Part shown: one piece after another, positions 1 through 10,523 of the stretch | How the letters are laid out: each line of letters starts with the position of its first letter | Position numbering within the stretch: position 1 is the stretch's first letter | NCBI GenBank assembly: GCA_024663395.1 | Contig: JANFAH010000001.1 | Span: 3,782,001 to 3,846,000, forward strand | Source: Pisolithus tinctorius | Lineage: Eukaryota; Basidiomycota; Agaricomycetes; Boletales; Pisolithaceae | Length of the DNA stretch: 64,000 nucleotides | Direction: 5' to 3' | Made by a program: the position numbers and the translations under genes | Notes under the pieces: generated by a model | Seen by the model: only the letters and a program-made list of their open reading frames with translations | Told to the model about the DNA's origin: nothing | Database searches by the model: none

Positions 1-58
1 TTTTGACATATCTCCACCATTTCCACAGATAAAAACACCATTCCCACACTCATATATA

Positions 59-742
59 GTGCTCAGCCATGCAATCCTACCTTCCAAAATTGGGAAGGAT
101 CTGCATGCTCCACATGTTTCTACAGCACCCCCTCCAAAAGATGCTCATTTTGCTAATTCTTCTGATATGGCAGCCTCCACATCAATCATTTTTCTTTTCC
201 CCTTTGCTAGGGACCATGGCTATGTATATTTACTAGGAATTCCTACTAGCTGCTGTCTTGAAGCATCCTGGTACATCCCATCCTTGTCTGCTGCCTCTCA
301 GCCCATCCAGCTTGGACAGCAAATTCTTTTTGTTAGTATGACCTCCAGGAGGATGTTCTTTGGTCACCTCAGGACTGTCATTCAGTTAGAAAGGTCTTAT
401 GTGGTCATTTCAGTCTCTCCAGTACAAGAAGCATATGGATCCTTCCTGCTCCCTGCAACATCTTCATACCAATCTCATCCATCATCCTTCCAAAATTGTG
501 ACAGCTACAGTATAATCTACTGTTCTCCACTCTCCCTGATCACATCCATGATGAGTATGATGTACATCTTTCCTCCTTATTGCAAGATACAGCAGAAGAT
601 GCTCCCCCTTCATCCTCTCTTCCAACAGAGTCTCATTCATGAAGTTTTTATTTACTTCACTGAGAGGACAGTTGGGAGGGAAAGTTGCAATCCCCTATGC
701 TCCTGTCACCCCACAGACCCCCAATGCTTGACCCCTTTCTGA
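59..742 (+). CDS. ORF inside LTR-A U3 (A1 copy), unknown protein
   Basis: This is an open frame of 227 codons on the LTR sense strand, upstream of the TATA box. The same frame recurs at 24239-24901, 59159-59821, about 30454-31123 and 62867-63557. Conserved blocks include SMTSRRMFFG, LERSYVV and LPDHIHDEYD. I see no signal peptide, membrane segment or known domain. The C-terminal third here has shifted frame relative to the other copies (it ends in CSCHPTDPQCLTPF), so this copy is probably damaged. The function is unknown. The recurrence suggests a protein once encoded by the LTR itself. Confidence 0.45.
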   Translation: MLSHAILPSKIGKDLHAPHVSTAPPPKDAHFANSSDMAASTSIIFLFPFARDHGYVYLLGIPTSCCLEASWYIPSLSAASQPIQLGQQILFVSMTSRRMFFGHLRTVIQLERSYVVISVSPVQEAYGSFLLPATSSYQSHPSSFQNCDSYSIIYCSPLSLITSMMSMMYIFPPYCKIQQKMLPLHPLFQQSLIHEVFIYFTERTVGRESCNPLCSCHPTDPQCLTPF

Positions 743-1133
743 CACCTGACACCTGCTGTCCCCTTTTGGATGTCCTATATCAGCATCAGATCAGTGCTGC
801 CTCTCTGTCATCCCACCTTGGCCTAGGAGCAATTCCTTCGAGATGTGACATGCACAGCCTCCTCCTAATGTGATTCCAGTGTGCTTACTCAGTTTCTTAC
901 AATGCTTGACTCATACTTTAAAATTCTGACTGTCCTTGACTCACCTATTGCCAATACTTACCAATCTTTTGACTGTGCTTACTGATTCTTCGCTTTTTGG
1001 CTTACTTATCCTTACCAATGCTCACCAATGCTTTCTAAGTCAATTACCCACCACTTACATCCCTTACTTATCAGTTACCCATCACTTATAAACTGTTTGC
1101 ACCTTGTTTTCCATAGGCAACACCCCTGTACTG

Positions 1134-1141
1134 TATATAAA
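1134..1141 (+). promoter_or_regulatory. TATA box of LTR-A
   Basis: TATATAAA lies about 460 bp before the CA end of the LTR, as expected for the U3/R boundary. The equivalent site is present in A3 (CATATAAA) and in the reverse orientation in A5 and A6. It fixes the transcriptional sense of LTR-A as plus in this copy. Confidence 0.55.
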
Positions 1142-1602
1142 TCACTGTACTTAGATAGCTGAATAAGAAGAAGACATCAGAGAGCCCCTCTTGCTTGCAT
1201 TTTCATTTTCCCTCAGTAATTCATTCAGCAGCTTTGATAGATGAGATTTTATTAAAGATTTAGCTATTGTCTACTTCACTTATTATCATCCATCATCAAT
1301 CAGCTTCACTCTGAGTCCTCCCTGAGCTCAGTGCAGCTTAAGACATTAAATTAAGTCATCATCCATCCTTCTGTAGGCTGACAGCAGTCTACCCCATCAC
1401 AATCTCTTGCATTCCTGCTCCTCCATCATCAGGAGCACCCTCAACCCTCAGCACTCATCTTTGAGTGTTGTAGCTCACAAAAACCTGCCCAAATAAAAGG
1501 TTCCACCATCTAGGTACTGTGTAGGCACACCACCACTCACTTTCATTGTCTTTTGTGTTGGTTTTGGTTGGTTTTCACCACTGAACCACACTTTGACTCA
1601 CA

Positions 1603-2010
1603 GTGCAGTGTTTGCACTTTCTACAAGAGGCAATGCCCTCCCCCCTGACCTTTCTTACCCACTGCTCTATGTCCAGTGTTTTGCCTTTGTGGCAAGACTG
1701 TCTGACCAACCTGAGATTAGAATGTACACTGTCCATCATAGGTTCAACATCAGTGCTAATGGTAATAGGTCCTAAGTTGGTACAATTGTTCTGATATTGG
1801 ATGTTATGCACACAGTCGAGCTCATACCAAAATACAGGGAAACTGTTGGTTGGAATGTCACATTGGAGACATCACTGAAACTCTATGACAACTTCTACCT
1901 TAATTCCTTCTTGAGCAAGGAATTTTATTACATGATACATCCTGACTTGTAGAGCATCTCAAGGCAACCACTTTTTCTCTCACATGGATTCAGATTTTGT
2001 GGTTGGAAGT
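1603..2010 (+). pseudogene. Fragment of a transposon-encoded protein C-terminus
   Basis: Conceptual translation, with one in-frame stop near 1773, gives a segment containing VELIPKYRET, LKLYDNFYLNSF and KEFYYMIHPDL. This resembles the C-terminal tail of large basidiomycete DNA-transposon proteins (hydrophobic-H-x-VELIP-x-Y followed by an FYxNxF block), as I remember them from Plavaka/CACTA-type and related elements. No catalytic part is present. The identification is from memory of the motif pattern and is weak; a degraded unrelated ORF is possible. 2011-2307 holds nothing I can identify. Confidence 0.3.
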
Positions 2011-2307
2011 ACTAGTTTGTAGTCAACAAAGTGAAAATCAATGTGTAGATACCAGATACTGTTCCTTAATGGTGCTCAGAGTGGTTTACCAACATGCTAA
2101 GATTTGTTAGCATACCAAATGGGCATAAGTGATGAAGCATGTGTGAAGACTAAGTCAAATGTGAAAACAAGTGATACAGGACTATTGATTGTGATTTTAT
2201 TTTATTTATTTTCCCTTGCTATCTGATCCTCCAATCAGTGCTCAAGATCTCTTTGTCATAAGCTCTATGTAAACCCCATTGATTGCTGTCACCCCAAGTG
2301 ACTATAC

Positions 2308-3472
2308 AGTGAAGGACAACCATTGCAATTTTTGCAATATGTGCATTGTTGATGATGTAGCTCAGGTGATTCTGGCAGGGGAGTTGTGATACATATACCA
2401 TTTGAAAGGGGTGACTCCCAGCTTTCCAGAGCACTGAGGTATTTCAGGGACTAATCAGTACTTGGAAGGCTAAGAATGTTATGGAGGTCAATCTGGCACT
2501 TCAGAACATGATGTACAAACTAATCCCCTCTTAACCAATGCATGTCTGGCACAGAGACACTTCTATGGAAGTTGGGGTGGACAAAACCTCCTTGTGCTCC
2601 AAGCACCATAAGAGGGTTCACTAGATCTTGCTCTGATCAACTGTGGATGACTGGGGAAGGCCCTTGTTGTGCAATCACATGTGACCAAAGGTAATATTCA
2701 GGGCCAGATGGAAGCACAGGATTCTGCTCCATCACACCTCAGTAGCATATCCTTCTGATGACACCTAAGGATAAAGAGGATTGTGTTTCATCCTGACTTC
2801 CATAGAAGTGTCTCTATGCCAGAAATACATTGGTTAAGAGGGGATTAGTTTGTACATCATGTCCTGAAGTGCCAGATTGACCTCCATAACATTCTTAGCC
2901 TTCCAAGTACTGATTAGTCCCAGAACACATCAGGCATGGGTAGGGAAACAGTCCAGGGAATGACTGATGGCAGGCTTTTTAAAGGACTGATGGTCCTGAG
3001 AGCATGTTATACTGATGGTACTGTAGTGGCCACCAGTATTTGATAATATTTCCCTGAGAAAATGACCATGTGAGCTGGAAAGATGATTTCATGAGTTGTG
3101 GTAAAAGAGGCAAGTTTAATGGTACAAATCCAATGTTTGTCATCATTTACATGCTGACAAATCATCTGCAAGATCATGTGTTTTATTATGTAATCATATT
3201 TGCCCATCCATCATGCCCTCAATACCATCAAAAGGTCACTTTTCACTGTTTCACCAGTCAGGGACAAAAGCATTGCAATGCACCTTTTGGAAAGAATACA
3301 GTATATCTTGGCATGTATGGCTTTGTTTGGTATATACCTTAGTGCTCTGGAAGGCTGGGAGTCACCCCTTTCAAATGGTATATGTATCACAACTCCCCTG
3401 CCAGAATCACCTGAGCTACATCATCAACAATGCACATATTGCAAATATTGCAATGGTTTTGTCCTTCACTGC
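2308..3472. repeat. Imperfect foldback element R1
   Basis: Two nested pairs of inverted arms are visible. The inner arms 2447-2572 and 2795-2921 are near-identical in reverse complement; both contain GGGACTAATCAGTACTTGG. The outer arms 2308-2436 and 3342-3472 also pair; both contain CAACTCCCCTGCCAGAATC in one orientation. The right side has an extra segment (2922-3341) absent from the left. That segment is a diverged relative of the 430-bp arm of R2 at 15989-16418. No transposase gene is present. Confidence 0.7.
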
Positions 3473-3534
3473 AAGCAAGAAGTTGCCCACTTTGCTGTTG
3501 TTACTTCCCCCCATGGAACCTTATTCAAGAATAG

Positions 3535-5635
3535 GTGATGATAACTATGAGGAACAGACTCCAAATTTTCTTTCAACAGAGGGTAACATTAGCTGCAACT
3601 AACCAACTCCAACATCTTCTCCAACATTCAGAATGGCCAGTAGCAATGACTGTCCTAATTTGTTTAAATTCCTCAGATGAGGAAGGAAATTCCTCCAATG
3701 AGGAATCTAGCTCAGATAACACAGAGACAGCAAAATTTGTGCCAGGAAAGCTGAGACTGGATGAACCCTAAACCCTCCAAAACAGTCTGAAGGATTGGAA
3801 GGAAGCTGACACAAACAAAAGAGCATCACTGATGGAGGGCATGTGGAACAAAATCAAGCAGCTGGATGCCAACAAGAGCCTCAAACAAAATGAATGGAAT
3901 AGAAAGTGGACAGTAAGCTTGATGGTTTTGATGGACTGTAGCATGCTTGCAGTCAATGTTAAGTGTATTTTACAGGCCACCAAGGACTGGATGTATAATG
4001 ACAGTTGGTCCACACTAACACCTTCATCCCAGCACAATCAACCGACAACATCCCACTGGCCATCCCTGCCGAAAATGCCAAGCAGACAGTTGAGGAAGCT
4101 GCCATGGTTACAATGCAGGTGATGAAAGGTCTTCAGGGCCAGAACAGTAAGTACTGGCAGAAAGTGGTTGAGATTGTGTGGGCCCAGCTGGTAAGTGAAA
4201 TCCTGGCCATGATATCCATTCCTGACATCTATGTAGGGCAGGGTCCATGCAGTTGTTGACCATTTACCACCATTTACCCCTGGCATTCAAGATGTCTCCA
4301 CATCTTATTGCCATTGATATGCTGATGATCAACCAACAAATGAGCTTTGCCACACAAAAGTGGCCTCCTTTTGAGCAGATGATGACAGCACAAGAGGCAG
4401 ATGTGAAGGATCACACATGGTATCAACTTTCCCAACAGCCCAAGTCTCACCCATATTACAAGGTCATGGAGGAGCTTACCCAGCCATCACCAAGGGCCAG
4501 GCAGCAGGCACAACCAGTGGATAAGGGGAAGGGGAAAGAATTGTGTATGGATGGAGATCAAGGGATTCAGGTCCCAGGTGAGCACTAATTCTGAGGATGG
4601 CACTTGAGTGGACCACTGATACAGGATCTGAAGATGGGCCCACAGACCCTGTGACTTGGAACACTGGAGTGGAGATGCAGAGACCAGGAAATGAGGATCA
4701 TCAGGGCATGGAGAAGGCATGGGGCCATAGCCAGTCACAGGATGGTTGGCCAGCAGCAAAGTGTGTCAATGCAGGTGATTAGACAAGTAGAGGCTGGAGC
4801 CAGCCAAGGTGAAATCAGCAGTCAATGAGGATGTGCAGGCCCAGCAAGACATCAACAACCCTCCTGAGTTCTGGGAGGTAGTGCCAGAAGCTGAGCAGTG
4901 TGTGAGATGCTGGGAAAGGAGTTGGCCCTGTATGGTGCTAGCTAGCAGGGTGTGCTGGCAATGCCACTGTACAAAGTACTCATGCAGCCTGTTCAAGGGG
5001 AAGGGAGACAAGTCCAAGGTGTGGCAAAAAGTCTCCCATTCAAGGCCTTGCTAACAGTGATCCCCAGAAGACACCACTCCCACTCTTCAACACTTGCTGC
5101 ACCAGCTCCATTGGCTAGTCAATGATCCAAATGTCAAAGGGCACCAAGCTGAAATCAATCTGCTGGTCCATACAAACTCACAAGCCATCATTCATCTCTG
5201 GGCCCATGGACTGGCCACCCCAGTAGGTTAGTCAGTCCTATATTTTTGGCTAAACAGTTGAACTGATACTTCTATTGAGCAGTGGAAATTGTTACTCCCC
5301 CATGGCTATCCCAGTCAAGGTCTCATGTGAGAAGTGTTGCAACAGATCCACCCATCACTCCAGCACCAACTATGACAACCAGTACCAATGGGCTGTGCCA
5401 TTGTGATGAGTATCAGGAAGAGGTTACCATCCTCAAGCAGGAGAATGCTGACATGAAGGGGGAGATAGAAGTAACCTGTAACAAGCTTGCTGCTCTCCAT
5501 TGGGTGGTAGATGCCATCTGGATTCACCTATTCCCAGCCCCAGACATGCTCAACCATCTTCTGGTCCCCTTTCACACCACTTTGAACCCTACACCAGTAC
5601 CTTACACTCCACTGCTACTGGAGTAGTGGAAGTTC
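3535..5635 (+). pseudogene. Degraded ORF with Zn2Cys6-like cluster
   Basis: Open pieces on the plus strand (3535-3771, 3832-4122, 4005-4259, 4247-4588, 4809-5054, 5282-5626) look like exons or frame-broken parts of one gene. The best landmark is at about 4899-4986: six cysteines with spacing C-x2-C-x6-C-x7-C-x2-C-x6-C, the pattern of the fungal Zn2Cys6 binuclear cluster. Upstream is an acidic Ser-rich stretch near 3680-3740. Downstream, 5400-5530 encodes a short coiled-coil-like segment (EEVTILKQENADMKGEIE). The layout matches the accessory genes of elements H, E and X below, so this is probably the leftover of such a gene. Exon borders are not resolved. Confidence 0.42.
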
Positions 5636-6215
5636 AATCATCCCAAAGCAGCTTGAGACAGGCATCCACCAAACCCCCCTGGCTTCACTTGAGGTAGGTG
5701 TCAGCTTGGAAGTCCCTCCATTGAATGCTCTCTATCACTCCACCACTGCCAACAGTAGGATCAGAGCCTGGACAGGAAGGTAGGATGGAGGTTGACTAAC
5801 ATTGATGTACATCACATTTCACAATCCATTCATGTTTTTTTGTACTTGTACTTTGTTAGATCCAGCAATATATTCCGTATCTTCACAATGTAGTGCAATC
5901 TCCAGGACAAGGTGGCTACCCCAGCAGTGGTTGGTACTGTATGATTCAGATACTAGAAAACTGATCTGTGAAGGTTATGGCTGTACCAAGGCAGTGGTGA
6001 TCAGACAGGTTATCCACAGTGTAATGGTCCCATGACTGGCATGGCTTGCAGTGTCCCGCACCACCCCACAGACTCACAGTGCCACAGTAGTACAGTCCCT
6101 CACAGGCTCCCACATGTAGTGCTGTGGAGCTTGGTAGTTATACTTGGTAGTCTGTACAGTTGGTATTTACTTTGTTACTTGCTACCAGATAGTGCTAGGC
6201 AGTAGTAAGTTGGTA
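5636..6215. other. No gene seen
   Basis: This is AT-balanced, CpG-poor sequence with no ORF above about 75 codons that I can relate to a family, and no repeat pairing within the window. Its last five bases, TGGTA (6211-6215), are the left target duplication of LTR B1. Confidence 0.5.
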
Positions 6216-6921
6216 TGTCAAGTCTGGGCCTACTCCGACCAACTCCAATGCTATACAAGATCTAGAGAAGGGTTCGGAAGCAAGTCCGACACAGAAGAAC
6301 AGAACTCCGACTAGTGGAGTGTCGGCAGAGACGAAGACCACCAAAGCAAAGGTGGAGCGGAGTGAGGGCGTCAGGTTTAGCTCGTGCGCTACCCCCTTGC
6401 ACGATCTCAGCCCTTGTATTTCAGAGGGAGAGTACAGATGGAGAGTCGGAGATAACTCCGACAGGCAGAAGGCAGAATCAGAGGGAGTAGGAACTAAGTT
6501 GATATTTGTACTGAAGAACAGTGGAGTACAGTACATGCTTTTATACTGCTACGGAGGTACAGTAATCAGAATCGGAACTGACATACAGAGACTCATAAGT
6601 TTTCAAGTAAAATTTCCTGGATGATGAATGAAGGGTAGACGGAGGACATACGAACGGGTAACACAGAACATCCAGAAAAGGAAATAGTCCAGGTGCTGGA
6701 CCATGTGGTGAGCATGCTGCAGAGTACCTGACTGCGAAGGTAGTCACATGACCCCTCAGAGAACAGACCGCTCAGTCCAGTAGGAGAGCAACACAAGTCC
6801 GACAGCAGTCGGAGTGGAGATGGTTCGCAACCAACAGAAGTTGGGCGGAGTTGGTGTGGAGTGAGTGGATGACTGGTGGAAAAGGTTGCAGGGTGAGCAA
6901 AGACTTATGATGAACGCATGG

Positions 6922-7272
6922 TGTAGGAAAAGGATTTAAGAGAGAGGTTGAAGGGTAGAGTGAAATCTGAGGGGAGAGAGTAAGCCAAAAGGGACTTCTA
7001 TAGCCTAGGCAAGGATCCTGATAGTCATCTGAGGGCTTCTATGGCTGTCTGGGTGCAGGGAAACGACCTGCTCGAACTTGTCTCTCGTCTGTGGTAACTC
7101 GTCTATTTTTTTAAAAAAAAAAAAACTAACTACATCCAGTACTAGGTAGTGCTGACTAAGCAACAAAAAAGTGAAACCCTAAGAACAAGTAGCAGAGGGA
7201 TAGCTAGAACAAAATAAAGTAAAATCATCAAAATAAAACAATTCCCCCAGTAGGGAAATTACATTCCCTACA
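6922..7272 (-). repeat. D 3' LTR
   Basis: This is a 351-bp repeat with TGTAGG/CCTACA termini, nearly identical to 10524-10874. It contains a T-run followed by an A-run near 7110-7125. It is the 3' LTR because gag reads on the minus strand. Confidence 0.9.
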
Positions 7273-7292
7273 TCCCAGGGGTACTCGAGATC

Positions 7293-7310
7293 TTGACTGT
7301 CCCCAGTCAA
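7293..7310 (-). other. Hairpin next to D 3' LTR
   Basis: A perfect 7-bp stem TTGACTG/CAGTCAA encloses loop TCCC, 20 bp inside the 3' LTR. Related hairpins with the same loop lie near the 3' end of element E (45795-45814) and at 47872-47889. The basal stem pair changes from T-A to C-G between D and the 47872 copy, which suggests a conserved structure. Confidence 0.55.
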
Positions 7311-7559
7311 CCCGAAGGCGGCTTGACTACACAATAATCCATGGTCACAAGGGAGGAGGCGAGACAACGACTCGTTGACGAAAAATGGGTGCTCGGAATG
7401 CCGCGATACAAGATATGATGACAGAAGGGAATGCAGCGAGGACCTTGCAAAATGAAAGGAGAGAATCCACACGCTCAATCCTGAGATATGCACAAAACCG
7501 CCCAAAGGTATCCTCATCCACCAAAAACCAAATGTAGCCACGAGTTCTGCAGCGACGAC

Positions 7560-8640
7560 AACGGAAAAGCTACCATTCTGAAGCTGTCGAATAGTAGCAT
7601 CAGGATCCCGAAAAGCGAGAGATCCGGTCGAGAAACGAGTGAGCTAATTAAGGAGTTGTCTGAAAGTGTCTCTAACCACGAAAATGGGCATATCTCGATG
7701 ATAGCTGTGCGGAATTTGACAGAAGAGGCGTCCCCAGAAAGGGCTACGCAAGAGGAATGGACTTCCAGAAAAGCGAGAGGAACGGTGCCCGAGTGCGCAA
7801 GATACGACGAGAGGACTTCGAGGGTGGGGAGAAGGGCTTCACTTGCACAACAACGGCTGGGACAATCAACACGAAACTCCGGGAGACAGTAGAGGATCTG
7901 CAGACAAACAGGGAGAACGAGGAAATACGCCGATTGGACCAGCCGATCCCGAGTTATACGCGAAACTGGCTCGAAGCCCTCTGGATACGAAAGCGCGGAT
8001 ATCTCGATAACGGTTGCGCGGAATTTTACAAAGTATGTGTCCCCAGGAAGGGTTCGGCGAGAGGGATGAACGACCCGAAAAGCGAGAGGAACGGCGCAGA
8101 ACTGCGCGAGCTACTGCGGCAAGACCTCAAGGTGAACCTTCTCGCAAAAACGCGAATTCCTCTGGAACCGCTGGGCGCGCCAAAACATTCTTGGTATCCC
8201 TGGAAAGGTCTCGTCGAGCAGTACCGGCATGCCAAAAGGCGAGAGACACGGCACAAATTCGCGCGAGTTACAGTCAGAAGACCTCATGCGCCAAAAATGA
8301 GAAATAACTCCAGAACCACTGAGCGCGCTGGAACATTCTTGGGCTCTCTGGGAAGCTCTCGTCGAGTAGTACCAGTCCGCGGAAAAGCGAGAGGCGCGAC
8401 GCGGAAACGAGCGAGATACGACCACAGGACCCTGAGAATGGACCTATCCACAAAAATGCGAATATCTCCTTAACGGCTGGGCGCATGCAAGCGAGCTTGG
8501 TACCAACAGAGAGTTGACATTGAGTAGTACGAGCCTGCCGAAAAGCGAGAGGTACGGCGCGATAACGAGCGAGATACTCGCTGGATACATGCTCAGTACG
8601 AGGTAGGTAGTATTCACCTTGACGAACGACGAGCGGTGTC
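7560..8640. repeat. Degenerate tandem array, period about 155 bp, in D
   Basis: The anchor AAAAGCGAGAG recurs at about 7611, 7769, 8078, 8233 (as AAAAGGCGAGAG), 8383 and 8541, with a weak copy near 7907-7924. The spacing is 150-158 bp, or twice that where the weak copy lies. A second block (AAAAxGCGxATATCTC-like) recurs once per unit. The period is not a multiple of three and the frames rotate, so the array is probably noncoding. It lies between gag and the 3' LTR. Confidence 0.7.
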
Positions 8641-8776
8641 GACGGTGGCCTCATTGACAGTGTGCCCTGCCGGAACTGTATCTGCGGATGGGAGGCATCA
8701 TGTAGAGTGCAGGAAGGTGCTAGGTGCAATGCAAAATGGTGTTCTGCGGGGAACTCGAGCCTGGGGGGTAAAACAC

Positions 8777-8801
8777 AAAAGAAAAGAAAAGAAAAGAAAA
8801 G
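8777..8801 (+). repeat. AAAAG microsatellite
   Basis: There are five perfect AAAAG units in the region between the tandem array and gag of element D. Confidence 0.9.
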
Positions 8802-8929
8802 CTAAACATGTATAATGTACCAAAAACTCCACATTACGACGTAGGTAGACCCATATTAGATACTGTAAGATCCATAAGCAAAAGAAGTATATAAAAAACA
8901 ACATAACGGAATTCGTGCGACACGCAGCG

Positions 8930-10360
8930 TCAACGCACTCTTCGAGAGCGCCGGGGCGTGCGACTGCGGCTGCGCGACCGCTTTGGCTTGGAGCGGGCGT
9001 GTGAATGCACTTTCCTCGAGTGTGAGCGAGAGCGCGAGCGCGACGACGACAAGGAAGAAGGGAGTGAGCTATTGGTCGAATATGAATATGAGTGCCTTCG
9101 AGTGTGATAACGCATCAAGCTGCGGGCATATGACTGGACTGGTATGAAACCATCTTTCGAACGTGTGTATGAACCTGTTCGAGTCTGCGAGCGCGAGCGT
9201 GAACGAGGGTGTGAGGGCGATTGGCCTCGGCCACATGGCCACCTTGACTGTGGCTGCGCATGCGGTGAGCTACAAGAGCGCTCAGCTGACGAGCGACGAG
9301 ACTGAATGGCTGGTGGGTCAGGTACCACTGGCTCGGGCTGGAGAGTAGGTAGGGACCGAGTAGACACGATGCTCATTCGAGTGGGTACATGCGATGGTGT
9401 GTCGAACACACTTCGAGAGGGTGCGGCTGTGGGTGAAAGCGAGCGAGCAGGCGATGGGCCTGTACGAGCCTCAAGCTGGCTTGTCAGCAAAGACCAGTTG
9501 TCGAGACGGTCTCGCAGAGTCCGTCCAGCGACTTCGCGCGGGATTTCCTGACCTGTAGGTAGAACAACACGGCCATCGACAAGTAGACACTTTCCCGAAG
9601 CTAAATACGACTTGAATGAATGGCAACCTGCCCGAATATGGCCCGAAAGTCTGCAGAAGAAGCAGAACGAATACAAACGGCGGGGTGTACGGCTGTCCGA
9701 GGCTTGTGGTGGCTGCGCGCGCAAACTGTCGACCTTGCAGCTCTTCCAGAGGCCGCTGCTCAGTGCGAGAATCTGTTTAGCTGCAATCATAAGACTAGAC
9801 ACAGTAAGCTCTTGATCTGGCGAGTCAAGAAACTCGAGCAGCTCGCATCTGAATTTGGGCGGGAATCCATAAAAAAACACAACAGGTAGATGAGATGTCG
9901 ACTCTTTCTGCTTTTCGAGAGACAGCGAAAAACAACAAAAGCTGCGGAAATACTCGCCCAGGGAAGATACCGAGATGGTGTCCGAGCTTGCGAGTGCACT
10001 TTTCAGTCTAAAAAATTGGTTCCTGCAGGACTCCTCCAGCTCTGGGTACAGCCGGACCACTTCTGAGGTAAAATAACTCCAATCTCCATTCCTGGTATCT
10101 GCCAAGTGGGACCAGAGGTCCACCATCTCAACAGGCACATACTTGAGTGCAAATTTGATGCGCGCGAGCCCGTCTGAGAGGCCGAATCCATCACAGAAGT
10201 CGATTATGTCATCAAAATAGCTTCGAAGGTCCTCGGGGCGCCCAGAGAAGCTCGGTGCTTCGGGCGAGCCTCGACATGGAATCTTGAGGCTGAGCATGGA
10301 GATAGCGGGTAATACGAGTGTGAGTGCTTGATATGTGAGTGCGTGCGAGTCGGAAAACAC
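8930..10360 (-). CDS. gag: Gag of element D with zinc knuckle and RS-rich tail
   Basis: This is an intact 476-codon frame. Residues about 35-190 form a Ty3-type Gag core (FSGRPEDLRSYFDDI, RIKFALKYVPVE, DLWSHLAD, VVRLYPELEES) that matches the E-type Gag pattern of element E. A CCHC zinc knuckle of spacing C-x2-C-x4-H-x4-C (CFFCRLSGHIRAGC) is near residue 230. The C-terminal 170 residues are Pro/Ser-rich and end in a long Arg-Ser repeat tail, as in SR splicing factors; in Gag this probably binds nucleic acid. It should form the particle shell that packages D RNA in the cytoplasm. The true start may be an internal Met such as MLSLKIP. It has no in-frame stop, unlike most genes here. Confidence 0.85.
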   Translation of the reverse strand: MFSDSHALTYQALTLVLPAISMLSLKIPCRGSPEAPSFSGRPEDLRSYFDDIIDFCDGFGLSDGLARIKFALKYVPVEMVDLWSHLADTRNGDWSYFTSEVVRLYPELEESCRNQFFRLKSALASSDTISVSSLGEYFRSFCCFSLSLEKQKESTSHLPVVFFYGFPPKFRCELLEFLDSPDQELTVSSLMIAAKQILALSSGLWKSCKVDSLRAQPPQASDSRTPRRLYSFCFFCRLSGHIRAGCHSFKSYLASGKCLLVDGRVVLPTGQEIPREVAGRTLRDRLDNWSLLTSQLEARTGPSPARSLSPTAAPSRSVFDTPSHVPTRMSIVSTRSLPTLQPEPVVPDPPAIQSRRSSAERSCSSPHAQPQSRWPCGRGQSPSHPRSRSRSQTRTGSYTRSKDGFIPVQSYARSLMRYHTRRHSYSYSTNSSLPSSLSSSRSRSRSHSRKVHSHARSKPKRSRSRSRTPRRSRRVR

Positions 10361-10503
10361 AAAAATGCGAGCGAAGTGACTGCAAAATTGAGACCGAAGG
10401 GTGAAAATCTGCTAAACCGAGCCTGAAAATTGCGAAAACAAAGCTGGAGACTGCAAAATAAAATCTGGGAAGGGTTGGATGGGTGCCAGGCTAAGACAGA
10501 AGC

Positions 10504-10521
10504 CCCTCGCGGTGGGCTCCA
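10504..10521 (-). other. Primer binding site of element D
   Basis: On the minus strand, two bases after the 5' LTR, the sequence reads TGGAGCCCACCGCGAGGG. It starts with TGG, as expected for pairing with a tRNA 3' CCA end. The same site with CpG decay occurs in element E at 54325-54342. I cannot name the tRNA. Confidence 0.65.
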
Positions 10522-10523
10522 GT

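Larger units (their letters stand above)
1..1602 (+). mobile_element. LTR-A copy A1, left end outside window
   Basis: This is a copy of a long repeat found six times in the window. Complete copies start TGTCACACACC and end TTTGACTCACA, so they have the TG...CA ends of an LTR and measure about 1.8 kb. A1 lacks its first roughly 0.2 kb because the window starts inside it. It has a U3-like part with an ORF, a TATA box at 1134 and a CA end at 1602. No internal retrotransposon sequence follows, so it is read as a solo LTR. It is almost free of CpG, hence old. Confidence 0.75.

Noticed and set aside
7488..8729. ORFs of 76-238 codons over the 155-bp array on both strands
   Set aside because: The repeat period is not a multiple of three and the frames rotate between units; no family resemblance. 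CpG-rich sequence lacks stops by composition.
9163..9889. Plus-strand ORFs at 9163-9348, 9306-9551 and 9612-9889
   Set aside because: They are antisense shadows of the intact D gag; composition is explained by its Arg/Ser codons.
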